In this document: one piece after another, positions 12,419 to 23,800 of the stretch
How positions within the stretch are numbered: position 1 is the first letter of the stretch
Layout of the letters: every line of letters starts with the position of its first letter
Assembly: GCA_003993805.1 (NCBI GenBank)
Contig: RSEF01000001.1
Coordinates: 181,949,294-182,013,293 of the forward strand
Reading direction: 5' to 3'
Length of the DNA: 64,000 bases
Origin: Himantopus leucocephalus
Taxonomy: Eukaryota; Chordata; Aves; Charadriiformes; Recurvirostridae
Notes under the pieces: model-generated
Seen by the model: the letters and a program-made list of their open reading frames with translations, nothing else
Databases searched by the model: none
What the model was told of the DNA's origin: nothing
Program-made: the position numbers and the translations under genes

Positions 12419-13531
12419 GATCTTTGATTGAAACCAGTCACAAAAGAGTAGCCTCCCCTCAGAAAGGAAGACTGTGATGCCTTTTAATGCCATAACACAG
12501 AAATTGAACTTAATTCAAAGTGTGGCCATCAGCTCAAGCAATGTTTGCATCAGAGCACAGAGCATCGACAATCTGCTGAGGTTCAGAGGTTATAGCTAAT
12601 TTACAAGCACCAAAACTGCAGACCTGTCAAATATAATGCCTTGAGCATTATGACCTTCTGCAGCAACGGAGGAACATTTGTATAATGGAGCACTGTGGTG
12701 CCCCTCCAGACCTATGAACACATGATGTGCTATGTCTAGTATGCAGAGTCATTCAGCAGAGAAGAGCCAAAGCTGAGGAACTGTGGGGTGCCCACATGCA
12801 AACCTGTAAATACTTTGGCTTTCATTCCCTCTGTCTTCGTGTGATGCTTCTGCAATAAGGGTTAGCTAAAATAGCAGTTAGCTAGAAGCAGTTGGATTTA
12901 AAAGCAGTAGTCATGTCTGATCCTTCCAGTTGGGCCACTACACCAAATTTAGTACCCTTTGACATCCACTGCAGAGACCTGTCACACGTTTCAAATTGTG
13001 TAAAACTTTAAAGATTTTCCTAAAATGTAAAACATGTTGATTAATACATCATATACATTATTCAACATGATACATGTTGGCAGTATACAAATTACAGAAG
13101 TTTTGCCATCTGCATAAATTAAGAAACCCCTCTTAAAGCACTTGAGTTATAGAGTAACTGCTGATTAGCTAGATATTCAAAGTATGATAAGGGCACAGGA
13201 CAGCAACATTAAGCATTACCCATTAGAAGCATTAGCCTGCATATATATTGTCACTTGGCAGTATGAAAACGATATCTCTAGTGGAAAAAAATAATGCAGC
13301 ATCTGGTATATTAATAGCATATGCTGTTCATTGGTACAGACGTTCTTGCTACCAGGCACTCGGATGCAAATTTGACACACATTCACACACATAAAAAGGC
13401 AATCACATGCTACTACCTGCAGTTCAATTAGTATTAAAACACTGGCCTCAAGGTACCTTATGGACAGATCTTTTAAAATAATAAGGAATTTCAAGGAAGT
13501 TCAAGGAAGCTAAAAGATTTTACAAGCTGGG
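12419..13531. other. Unassigned DNA
   Basis: No gene, RNA or repeat family recognised. Confidence 0.55.
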
Positions 13532-13574
13532 TTTTTAAAGGCAGTAATAATTACTGCCTTCTGTCCTTTAAAAA
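13532..13574. repeat. Nested inverted repeat (perfect 11-bp stem, 1-nt centre, plus outer 10-bp arms)
   Basis: AAGGCAGTAAT at 13,538-13,548 and ATTACTGCCTT at 13,550-13,560 are exact reverse complements around one A. Outer arms TTTTTAAAGG (13,532-13,541) and CCTTTAAAAA (13,565-13,574) also pair. The whole can fold as a hairpin in two registers, and its centre holds TAATAATTA homeodomain-type cores. Confidence 0.6.
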
Positions 13575-16500
13575 GAAAGAAGAAACCAGCAGAAAGAAGG
13601 AAATCAAAGAAAAAGGTTTTTACAGGATGTCAAAAATGAATTGCACAAATCAACAAAAAGCGAGGAGATTTTCTGAGCTGCTAAACATATATGAACAAGA
13701 GGCTAATTGTAAACAACACTACTGTAAAGTCAGTTTAATTGCTAGAGAAAGAAGAAATTCTTAAAAGACAGACAAAGAAGCTCACGCAGAACAAAATGCA
13801 GGAGCTGAATGATTATGATTATTGCCATCAAGGAATTTTTGAACAGTGTACAATAATGAAAAACAATGCAGGCAAATCACAAACTGTTCAAGCCCTGTCG
13901 AACTTTTAAGCAAGTATAAATATAACTTGGAAAAGAGGTACACAGAAGTCAGGGTGTAATTATACAAGATAGAAGAGTAGTGAAACAGAAAATTAAGTAA
14001 CCTAGAAAACCTGAGTAGAGATGCTAAAGGTAATCAGCTCTTACAAGGACAAAAACAGATTCTTTTCCTTTCTTTTGAAATATTCTTGCTAATGAAAAAT
14101 AAGAATACAATAAGAATTGAAAATTTTATGGTTATGATAAGAGAACATCTATTATTTCAAAGTAGAAAGATGTAGTCAGGAAGTGTTTTGATATGACATA
14201 CATAACACTGACCTCATCTTCTTTCAAACTTCATAACTGTCATCAGATAAAAACAGTTCCCTGAATGTTGCTAACTCAGCATGGTGTTATTGGCCACTGT
14301 ATTATTATAGCATGTTTTAAAAATGTTGCAAAAGAAATGTGGAATTTCAGAAAGTGCTCCAAGGTGGATTAACTCTCCTCATCTTGACACCATGATAAAC
14401 TCTCAGTGCATTTAGTGCAGAATGCTGACAGTGGATTCTTCTTCTCTGACTGTATCCATCACAGCATTATGTGTCAATTCTAAGCAAGGTACACGGGATC
14501 CCTCTATGTTAAAAGTAAAAGGACAGGACCCTTCAGAAGGTAAATTGTCCTCTCTGAAGATAGGTACCTAAAACAGCTAAAATTCATCACTTTCTACAGG
14601 TGGTTCCCTAGGGAACATAGGGACCAAGACAACCAGGTTAGGCAAGATATGTACATTTTTTACAGCAGACTTCAGCAAGATGATTTTCATGGTGTCTGTG
14701 TCTGGAAAACCTCTCATTGTTATGTTTGACCAACAATAAAAATATAAAAGCAGGGCACCTCATGCTGGAAGATCCAGAATTACATTTGTTCCCAAGCATT
14801 TGGAAATGTTTTCACAACAAAAGATGCTATTTTTTACCAGGGAATCTAAGAGAAAACAAAAATTGCAAATTTTATTTTTTCTAACTGTTTAGCATACAGA
14901 ACTAGTCGTTACAAAAAAAAAAATAGGAGGGTATTGTTATAAATATTCTTTCAGATTAAGAAACTTGCTGAAAACCACAAGGGAAAGCATAACACTGAAA
15001 AGATTTTTGGTGTTCATTCTTTCATTTTCACTTACATTCACTCATTCAAAACAGATCTGTCTAGTTTTAGGCTTCATACTTCCTTTACTGAGCTCTATGT
15101 TTCAACTAGTTGCCTATGTTGTCAAAGTTAAGATTAGTTTGGTCAAGTCTCCAGATAACTGGAAGCTGAGGGACATGGCTAGGAAACTAAAAGACTGCAT
15201 ATGTGAAGTTTAACACACACACACATGAATATTTTGGTCCACAAATCAAGCTCAGAACTTCACAACAGCCTGCAATTTTTCATTAGATTGCCAGCTTTTC
15301 CAAATTTCTGAACAGAAAGTTAGAAATAGTCAGGGATGGCACAGCTAAAAGGAATTTCTGCTTCCATACCACCTGAAACTGACAATTCAGACTGATCTAT
15401 TGCTCAGGAGATCTGGACAGCAACTTCAGTCACCCATCTTCTTTCCAGTCAGCTGGTGGCTCTTCTATAAAGCTTCTAATCTTGAGATGGCTTTCTATAA
15501 CTAGTCCAGCTGGATTCTGTGCAAACATTTGTATTGTATGCAACTGCTGTGTGGAAATCTGTTTTCTACCAACTGAGAAACATCTGTAGATTATGTCCTA
15601 GTTAATGCAGAAGGTCTTTGTTCATTTCTTTGTTTCAGCTTATTTATACAATCCCTCCTTTTATTAGTCTCCTGCTGTCTAACAAACTTCGGTTGATATA
15701 ACACACTGCTGTGAAAAATCTAAACTGCATTAGTCAGATCAAACATATACAGTATCTTCAGTATTCACTTGCTTAAGGTTATATTCTCCCTGCACATTGC
15801 ACATATAATTCCTACAGATGTTAATGGGCTTTAAGATTGTGTACTGAAGGCAAACTGGAGCTCTTATATTGGTTGTTGGTTAGATACCATCATGCTTCAT
15901 AAAGCACTAACTGGTAAAATGTAATTGTTAGAACAAGGTCCATAACACAAAATAATTTAAGAGAACAAAAACTTTTTAATTCCTGCTTAAAATAACAATG
16001 TGTATGTATCGTTATGTGATAAGAATTCTGGGGTACTTATATTTAAATGCATGTACTGGCAATTAGTTGATCCTGCATGGATTCGCTGCTGTAATACATA
16101 TTGTGGACTGATGAAGCAAAAGCTGTTATCAAAGTGAAAAGGAACATAGGCTTTTATAAGGTCAGCAATTTTTCAATGAACTGGCAGAGCAAGGATTACA
16201 GCTTCAGACATCTTGGTACCTATTTAAATATCTGGAACTTTGAACATTTGTTGGTGTTTCTGGGGATAAAATAAATCATTTAGGAAAAGAAAAAGAAAAA
16301 CGGCCTCTTTATTACATGTATTTACTTCCCCTTTGAAGTTCGTGTCAGATTTGCTCATTTAAAAGAAAATAATTCCACTACAGTCATTACAGTAATTCAG
16401 GTTCAAACAGCCGATGAAACCAAGCTATATTCTCTTTTCTTTGAAGATCTTCAGTTAGTTTTTTCACACACATTTTGAATAAATCTTTGAAAACACAATG

Positions 16501-17767
16501 CTAAGGAAAAAATTGACAGACTGGAAGGGAGTAAACCATGGTATCAGAGATATTAGAAATGAGAAAATAAAATCTTTCTCAAGAAGGTCATGTAATCTCT
16601 CCCTCACTACATCAGATTTTTTTTTTCCTATAAAGCTTTTTTCAAATCCAGTTTAAAAATGAACAAGTGGCATTTCCATCACTTCCCTTGAGAGGCAATT
16701 TCATACTTAATGTATTCTCAGTGTATATGAGGTAGGGAGGGACACCCACATCTCCCACTTTGTTGAAAAGTGCTGTAATCATTTGGGAGAGAGGGCAGGT
16801 GGGAGGGAAGGAAATGTATTCCACCCCTCTTGTTGAAGCTGTGTCACTATGCAGAAAAGATTTCAAGATATCATGGGATGGGGGAGGGAGAGGGCAAGGG
16901 GAAAGAAGAGAAAGAGCTGTCTTCTGATTAGCATATTCAGTTTCATACAGGGAATCCTAGGTTATCATTATGAGTTTTATTCTAGAGACTTTATTTTATT
17001 CACTGGTCAAGATAAAATAGGAAACATTTCTAGCTAATTTGTCTGTAGTTCTTATTTTTATAAACTCATATATGGAACTACAAGATTGAAGAGGCATGAC
17101 CATCTGTTTTTCTCAGATGGTATTTTGCAATAGCATCATGTAAATAGATCTGAAAAAAAAACAACCCACCACTTCTCTGGACAATCTGTTGGTGTTACAT
17201 ACAATGCCTTGTGCAACTTCCAGGTTAGACATTAATTCCACCTGTGGAGTGCTCCTTAATAATATGTATTTAAAGAAAAAAATATATTATGTTAGTAGGA
17301 AAATGAAATCATATTAATTAATCTTACTTTATCTACAAAGGTATTTTCTTGGCTTTAGCATTTCATCATCCTCCTTCCTGTACTACTGGAATTCAAAGTC
17401 CAACAAGGTTTAAGCAGATTGAGTACACGCTTAAAGTTACGCTGTGTTTGAGCTTCATGCTGCACCAGTGCTAGCATTACTAGAATAGTAGTTCAAGTTT
17501 TGGTAAAGCTGTATTCCTTGTGACAAGCTCTTTTCTTGTCAGTTGCAAATACAGCCATTGCTTCAAGGCTTTCTGTAAGGAGGCAGGGATAGGGCAGGGT
17601 TAACTTTAGTAAGTATAACAAATCCCCGTGAATACCTGAAGGATTAGGGTTCTGTCTAAATAGTGAACTTTGTGTTCCAATCTGTAAATGTTGAGTAGTG
17701 ATCTAATTCAAGTTGTAACACTACAACAAAACTGAACTAGCGATCTTTTATTACTTTTAATATTCAG
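13575..17767. other. Unassigned DNA
   Basis: No gene or repeat family recognised. A short (CA)n lies near 15,213-15,225. A purine-rich GGGA/GAGA patch lies at about 16,875-16,915. Confidence 0.55.
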
Positions 17768-17868
17768 ATTTTTGAGCAAGATATTTTTACTGAATGCCTC
17801 ATCACAGGAGGATTCTTGGATTTTGTCAATGAAAGCACCTCTGTGCCTAGTGGAATACTTTGCAGTGG
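17768..17868 (+). other. Weak candidate internal exon (101 nt)
   Basis: A T-rich tract ending in TATTCAG precedes 17,768, and GTAAGT follows 17,868, so both splice consensus sequences are present. Frames 0 and +1 are open across the 101 nt. The frame-0 text (TECLITGGFLDFVNES and onward) matches no protein I recognise. A 33-codon open frame in AT-rich DNA is common by chance, so this is a low-confidence flag. Confidence 0.12.
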
Positions 17869-18960
17869 GTAAGTGGCAGGGGGAAGTAATTAGACGGGGG
17901 TGACTATATGAAAGTCAAAAGATGAAAGTGTTATGACACTTAAGCAAGCTCAGATAAAATACTTGAGAAAACTCAATTTTAGCTCCTGTGATACATAGAC
18001 TATAGTTGACTATGACTCTCATTCAGTCATAGTGATAAGTCTTTGGCTCCAAACTGTATCTCTATACTTTATTATTCTCCATCTGTTCAATCCAGTGTGA
18101 GTCTTAGCAGCTTCCTTCATATCTTTCCTTCACAAAACTTCCCTCCCACAATTCCAGAATGGATGAACACATTCAAACTACAATGAGCACCCACTAGCTG
18201 TTTTCTGTATCATCCTCTTTGTTTTGTGCTGAGCCATCTGTTGTCCTTAGAACGCGAGTCCTTTGGAGTAAAGTATTCATTAGTCATTGAGCACTGATTT
18301 CTAAGCAAAATTTACACTTAAAGCACCACAGGCATTGTTAGATTTAGAGTTTGTAGGAGGTAGAACAGAACTTAATAAATAAGTTCATCTAATACCTATG
18401 GAAGTGATGGTGTGCATGATTATCTGTGCTGTCACATGCAGTTTGAATGAATCTTCCATACCTCTCTTCAATTTCTACAGTACAAAGTACTTCACCTCAC
18501 AATATATCATCAGACAAAGGCTGTTATTGATTCTGGAAGTCACATTCCTGCAAGTAGCAGAAAGATGCTGTGCACCACTTTCTTTTTCTTCCATTCCAAG
18601 AACCCATTGTCATTGCAAAACAGATGAGACTTAGGATATTTACTGCCTATTGTGCATAAACTCAAAATAAGGGACACAATTCTTAGTTGTCTCCCAGATA
18701 GTGAAGTAAGGCTTCCAAGAGTGAACTCATTTGTCTGAGTGCTCATTTCACTTTCTCCAGGCACATATCAAGATTAAGTAGGAAATCACTGTATCTTTAT
18801 GTGCTTTTACAAAGAATGAACACAGACTAAATTCCAAATTGATATTCTCAATGCAATGCCTGTCAATACAAAAGCAACACTCAAAAGAAAAACAGAATAG
18901 CAAATTGGAATAGTAAAGTAGGCAGCATAATCTAACACAGCACCAACCTCAAAAAGCATA
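17869..18960. other. Unassigned DNA
   Basis: No gene, RNA or repeat recognised. Confidence 0.55.
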
Positions 18961-18978
18961 CTTTGATCATGATCAAAG
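18961..18978. promoter_or_regulatory. 18-bp perfect palindrome of two TCF/LEF-like motifs
   Basis: CTTTGATCATGATCAAAG is its own reverse complement. Each arm is CTTTGATC, the TCF/LEF core, arranged tail to tail with an ATGAT-like centre. Binding is inferred only from the motif. Confidence 0.3.
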
Positions 18979-19068
18979 GTAGAGAAACTGGATGGGTACC
19001 TATCTTCATCTATAGTGTTTCTCTTGTAGTATCAGATAGCAACTGCTGACTTCACGACGTTGAGTAGC

Positions 19069-19111
19069 AGTTACTCACACTGAAGTCAGTGAAGTTACTC
19101 ATGTGAGTAAC
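19069..19111. repeat. Adjacent short palindromes, possible remnant of an old amniote repeat
   Basis: CACTGAAGTCAGTG (19,078-19,091) is a 6-bp stem with a 2-nt centre. GTTACTCATGTGAGTAAC (19,094-19,111) is an 8-bp stem with a 2-nt centre. GTTACTCA also occurs just upstream at 19,070-19,077. From memory, TTACTCATGTGAGTAA next to a TGAAGTCAGTG-type box recurs in amniote genomes as an ancient interspersed repeat, but I cannot name the family. Confidence 0.35.
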
Positions 19112-19257
19112 ACCACGAAGGACAGAAAGAGATTCATAATCTGACATTTAGTGAATAACTTCTAACACTGTCCCTTAGTCCCCAGTCTAAGCTGTTTGCA
19201 AGACTACCTGGGTCAAGTTCCAAGGTACTTTGCTACCTCAGCAAAAAGTAGTTCAGC

Positions 19258-19335
19258 CAAAATGTAGCAAAATAAAATGTAAAGAAACAAAAGAAAAATG
19301 TAAGGAAATGTAAAGAAAGGCAAAATGTAAAGAAA
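19258..19335 (+). repeat. Degenerate tandem of AAATGTAAAGAAA units
   Basis: AATGTA followed by AG-rich sequence recurs about five times over 75 bp, with unequal spacing. Purine-rich low-complexity sequence, no coding content. Confidence 0.6.
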
Positions 19336-20490
19336 GAGCTATCTCAGCAAAAAAAACCCCAGTGAAAAGTAGAAGTCACTGGATGTAGGTGAGGGCTCTA
19401 AGTATGACATGCTAAGATAATTATGTATTTTTCAGGGTCTGTGTGAAGAAGATAGGAGAGGAAAAAGTTGGCACAGATTTTAAATTACTGTGACAATAGA
19501 GATCCAATAGGACTTGATTAAAACTGTCACATATGAAATGCATGAACTATGTAGTTAATGCAAAACATACATATTGTTCATGATTTGCTCTAGCTCTGGT
19601 TTTCAAAACCCTAAAAGCACACCTTATAATTTCTCACTAATCTCCTCGGCATGAGTTAAACACCACTTTAGCTTAACAGATTTATCCAGTAAAACACTTC
19701 TAAAAATGACCCTCTTCTTTAAAAGAAATAAATTCTTCCACTAACAGTCAACCACAAACACCTTCCACAAGTGCTGCTCTAGTTCCTCCCACAATCTCTT
19801 CACCAGAAAATTGAACAATATGCTATAAAGTCAAGTAGATTCAAGCTACAGAAAAATGTGTTCAACAGACAAGACTCACTACGTATGTGCTCTCTTACTT
19901 ACACAACTGGTCTGCAGCACAGAGGGCCCAAAACAATATTTCTGAAAAAAATAAAATGTTATTCCCAAATGCATATTATATAAACTTATGTTTCCAACAT
20001 ATTTGTGAAAAAAGAAAAACATGACTGCAGATTTCAGGTCACGTTGTCCATGGACATGCCACAGCAGTGGTATTTGGAGAGGTTGTCCAATTAATATCAG
20101 GGACTCACAATCCTTCCCTTGTCTTGGGCATAAGGACTAGCTATATGGAGCTATATAAAGTAGAGGAATGTCCACGCCTTCATGCTTAACACTGCCTTGA
20201 AATGTTGGGTTCCCCACTCATACCATTTCATTGCAGACATCTGAAGTGTCTCATTTAGTTTTTCTCTTAGATTTCTAGTCCCTCGCGATCAACTGAAACT
20301 CAGAACTCATAATGATGTCTGCCAAAGCTATGTGAGTAGAGAAACTAATACTACAATCTTTAAAAATTTGCTATTTTTTTTTGATGCAGCTCCATCAATA
20401 AGATCAGATTTCATTAAATAAGCTCCAGTCTTCATGTTGTAAAAGGTATGAAAGCAACAAGTATTTAAGGAATGTTCCACCTGGAAGACA
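19336..20490. other. Unassigned DNA
   Basis: No gene or element recognised. Confidence 0.55.
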
Positions 20491-20563
20491 TATTTTATTT
20501 TATTTTATTTTATTTTATTTTATTTTATTTCATTTCATTTCATTTCAATTCAATTCATTTCAT
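20491..20563 (+). repeat. Pentanucleotide microsatellite (TATTT)8 then (CATTT)/(CAATT)
   Basis: Eight exact TATTT units at 20,491-20,530 are followed by CATTT and CAATT units to 20,563. The array keeps its 5-bp period while the first base switches from T to C, showing an older, diverged end. Confidence 0.9.
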
Positions 20564-22200
20564 GTATTATTCATATAAGAGTCTTGGCCTTGCACAACAA
20601 CAATTCAGGAAGCAAAATTATTAAAAAAAAAGACAGGTCTCCAAAGCTTATGTAAAAGAAGACCACACAGCCATTTTTAACACAGTTGGGGGGGGGGGAT
20701 TCTTGGAAATATTATCTAAAGCCCTAAATGTTTATGAAGAGTAGGGTTTGGAATATTTGTTGATGAGTTGAATTTTGATGTGCTTACCTCTCCCTATGTC
20801 CCATCCAACCAGACCATAAAAAGGTAAGATAAAGGAGATCTTGGTCTTTCAAGAGAGCAAAGAGCTTTCGAGAGTGTAACAATAATAGACAGTACAAGCT
20901 GAGGATGGTTTCAGATGTTTACTTCAGTGCCTCTGTAAGGTTACTCACAAAGCTTTGAATGCCTTCTGTGTCAAGACAGTAAAACAAGGACCTATGTGTG
21001 TTTGTCTCTCTACTCTCAATTAGGGGCTGGAGGTTGCTCCTTGGACACTGAGCTTTAATACACTATTGAGTTCTCTAATATCTTAGGAAATATATCTCTA
21101 CTGCTCACAGGTGCATGTCTTATTTGCAAATACACAATAGCTTTTGGCTCCTTCCCAAGCCCACTTAAGTTTACTGTACCCTATTCCACTGAGCTTAGTT
21201 TTCTAGTTTCAGTAGAAGGCACTGTTCAATGTATGTATATGGTGTATAGGTGAAATCTGTCAGACAAACTGCTTCATCTGCGGGAATTTGTCCTAGCAAT
21301 GATTTTTTTAATTCAGTCCCCAGATTAGGAAAGTGCTTACATTACATTCATTTATATCAAGAATATTTTTAAATATAATTTATTGAACAAGGATATTTTC
21401 CTCGGTTACAGATATGATGTAAAAATCTTCAGGAGAGAGACCATGTCAAACTCGGTCTTTCTATACTCTAAAACAATACATCTTCTGTGTACTATTCTAT
21501 TACAAAGATTCTGTAACAACAATCAGCAATTTGGAGTTTGCACTACCAGGTGTTTTTGTGTGCCGAATGTATCAGATCTTTAAACAAACATTGAAAGATG
21601 ATACCTTTTCAAGTGCCTCTGCTCCTTTTATAGCCTATCTAGTGAAGGAGTGTTTAACAGAGCAATGGCTTGTACACTAGGGAATGAGGAGTTTAATGGT
21701 TCATACATACTTTATTTGAAAAATATCAATAACCATTCACAAGTCTCTTCTTGCATAAACTACATGAAAATCCCTATGTAAATGGTGCATAGCTTCTTTA
21801 TGATTCATGCTATGGGTTGGTTGGTGGTTGGTTTTTTTTTTACAGTGTTAAATCACTTCTAAAAGTGTGGCTTTACCTGCCAAGCTTAAGGTAAATTTTC
21901 ATCAGTGATTAAATACGTTTCATTCCCTACGATATTTTTCAGTTACATAAATAGGCTGGATGGAACACTCTATTTTCCCTTGTTATTAAAACTCAAAATA
22001 GTCATATTGAAGTAGTCAATAGTATCTGTTTGGTAGATTGGTGGTCTAATTCATTCAACTAATTTCAGAAGCCAGAAACAGAACTGTATTATAAAAGCCT
22101 TGGCTGTTACTTCATGGCATTTAACTGTGCAAAAAACATATGCAAAGAATTAGAATGCTGCTTTTCAGGTGTTCCCTTAGTAGACACCCATAAGTTTAAT
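20564..22200. other. Unassigned DNA with a G11 run
   Basis: An 11-base G homopolymer lies at 20,688-20,698. Otherwise no gene or repeat is recognised. Confidence 0.55.
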
Positions 22201-22488
22201 GATGTTAAGCCATGACCAACAGGAGCACAGACCAGTGACTCACACAATTCTGTGATAAGCTAAATCTGCAGTCTTTAATTTTATTTAACAGCACTTAGGT
22301 AACTGTCCTCTAGCTGTCCATTCGGGCAAACATTTCTGCTTTGNAGATGTTAAGCCATGACCAACAGGAGCACAGACCAGTGACTCAGACAATTCTGTGA
22401 TAAGCTAAATCTGCAGTCTTCAATTTTATTTAACAGCACTTAGATAACTGTCCTCTAGCTGTCCATTCGGGCAAACATTTCTGCTTTG
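22201..22488. repeat. 143-bp direct duplication around a single N (22,344)
   Basis: 22,201-22,343 and 22,346-22,488 differ at three positions (about 98% identity), with NA between them. This is the longest of the N-junction duplications. Confidence 0.9.
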
Positions 22489-22526
22489 GATTTCATGCTA
22501 GCTACANGGATTTCATGCTATCTACA
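22488..22526. repeat. 19-bp direct duplication around a single N (22,507)
   Basis: 22,488-22,506 and 22,508-22,526 differ at one base (G/T). It begins at the last base of the previous duplication, so a small contig lies between two N joins. Confidence 0.85.
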
Positions 22527-23584
22527 ATGAACTAAGGTGTGGAAGGTCTGAATTACTCTCTGTTTATTGACCACCATGTAAGAGATTTGGCCTGCATAGC
22601 CAGAGTGCATTTTTTAAAAATAAGTGAAGGTCTAATACTAAAGGACACCTTTAAGCTTCTTAACCAGGACCAATACTTGTATGATTCCCTAATGTAGATT
22701 AGGGCTTTCTAGAATGGGATTTACCCTACTGTTTCCCAGTAAAGGTGAAACACCTGAAAACTAGACTTCTTGAATGAAAAGAGACATTGATTTTGTGTGT
22801 GTGTACGTGTTTTGATTTTGATAATTTGTTTGTTTCTTTTGCTAGCTTTGCTACATAGATAATTCAGGTGATAAACATTGTAACACAAACACCGAACATG
22901 AATATCTGAGAGAAGTACTAACAAACAATTATATTTCCTGGTGAGCAGGAAGTTCTTAGTATCCCTTTTTCACTACAGAAGCCTGACACATTTCCAGTAA
23001 CATATCAATCAACTAATTTCAGTACTATTGGAGCTAGGCCAAATTCTCCCAACCTGTGGTCCAACCTCTGGCAGAACACTGGAAGATGACCTGTGAAGCT
23101 TTATCATTCCATTGGAAAGCAGAATAATTTCAACATTGAAACTTGTCTTCAAAAATATCAGAATATTAAAATTCTAGGTCAATTTCAGATTAGATCTGGG
23201 GGCTTTTTTTTTCACTTATGCATGTCAAACAACTGAAAACACTTCTAGATTAAAATTTGCTTTTACTTTCTTTACTTTCTTTATGAAAGTTTAGGGTATC
23301 CAGCTCCAGGTATATAGTTTATAAACATGTTTTTTTATAGGATAGAACCTGTGGGTTTGCACAGTAGAGCTATTTTTTCCTACAAATTATAATTAGGAAG
23401 GGTGTGGTCACGGAAAAGTGTTAAATTTTTGCCCACTCATGTCTACTTCTATGTAAAGTGAAACGTTACTTGGTACTGTCCCATGAAGCTTATGAACAGA
23501 GGGTTTGATTGAAGATTTAATAAAATTAACACTACTTTCTTATTTTCTTCTTTTCTTCTTAATCTGCTCTTCAAGATGAAACTC
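22527..23584. other. Unassigned DNA
   Basis: No gene or element recognised. A short TG-rich patch lies at 22,795-22,810. Confidence 0.55.
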
Positions 23585-23800
23585 ATCAGCACTTGACAAA
23601 AACTGCAAATAACAGCCAGATGCAGGAGCTGGTTTTATCTTTTTATGCAAGTATGTGGTGCTAATTAGTGCAAATTGATTAAACTTTAATTGCCTGATCC
23701 ATGGCTAATTAATATTTATAAGATGAATGAGCAAGAAAACCAGACATTTATTAAAACACTTTAATGATTTTTCATATGTTTTGACAAAGCAAAGCAAATA
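23585..23800. promoter_or_regulatory. Candidate conserved non-coding block rich in homeodomain cores
   Basis: Within about 60 bp there are CTAATTAG (23,661-23,668), GTGCAAAT (octamer-like), GATTAAAC, TTTAATTGC and GCTAATTAAT (23,704-23,713), with ATGCAAG just upstream. The stretch is unique and non-coding. Clustering of this kind is common in vertebrate developmental enhancers. Conservation must be checked by alignment. Confidence 0.3.

Noticed and set aside
13538..13560. Possible miR-200-like hairpin (contains TACTGCC text)
   Set aside because: Stem is only 11 bp (about 20 with outer arms), too short for a microRNA precursor, and the seed does not match.
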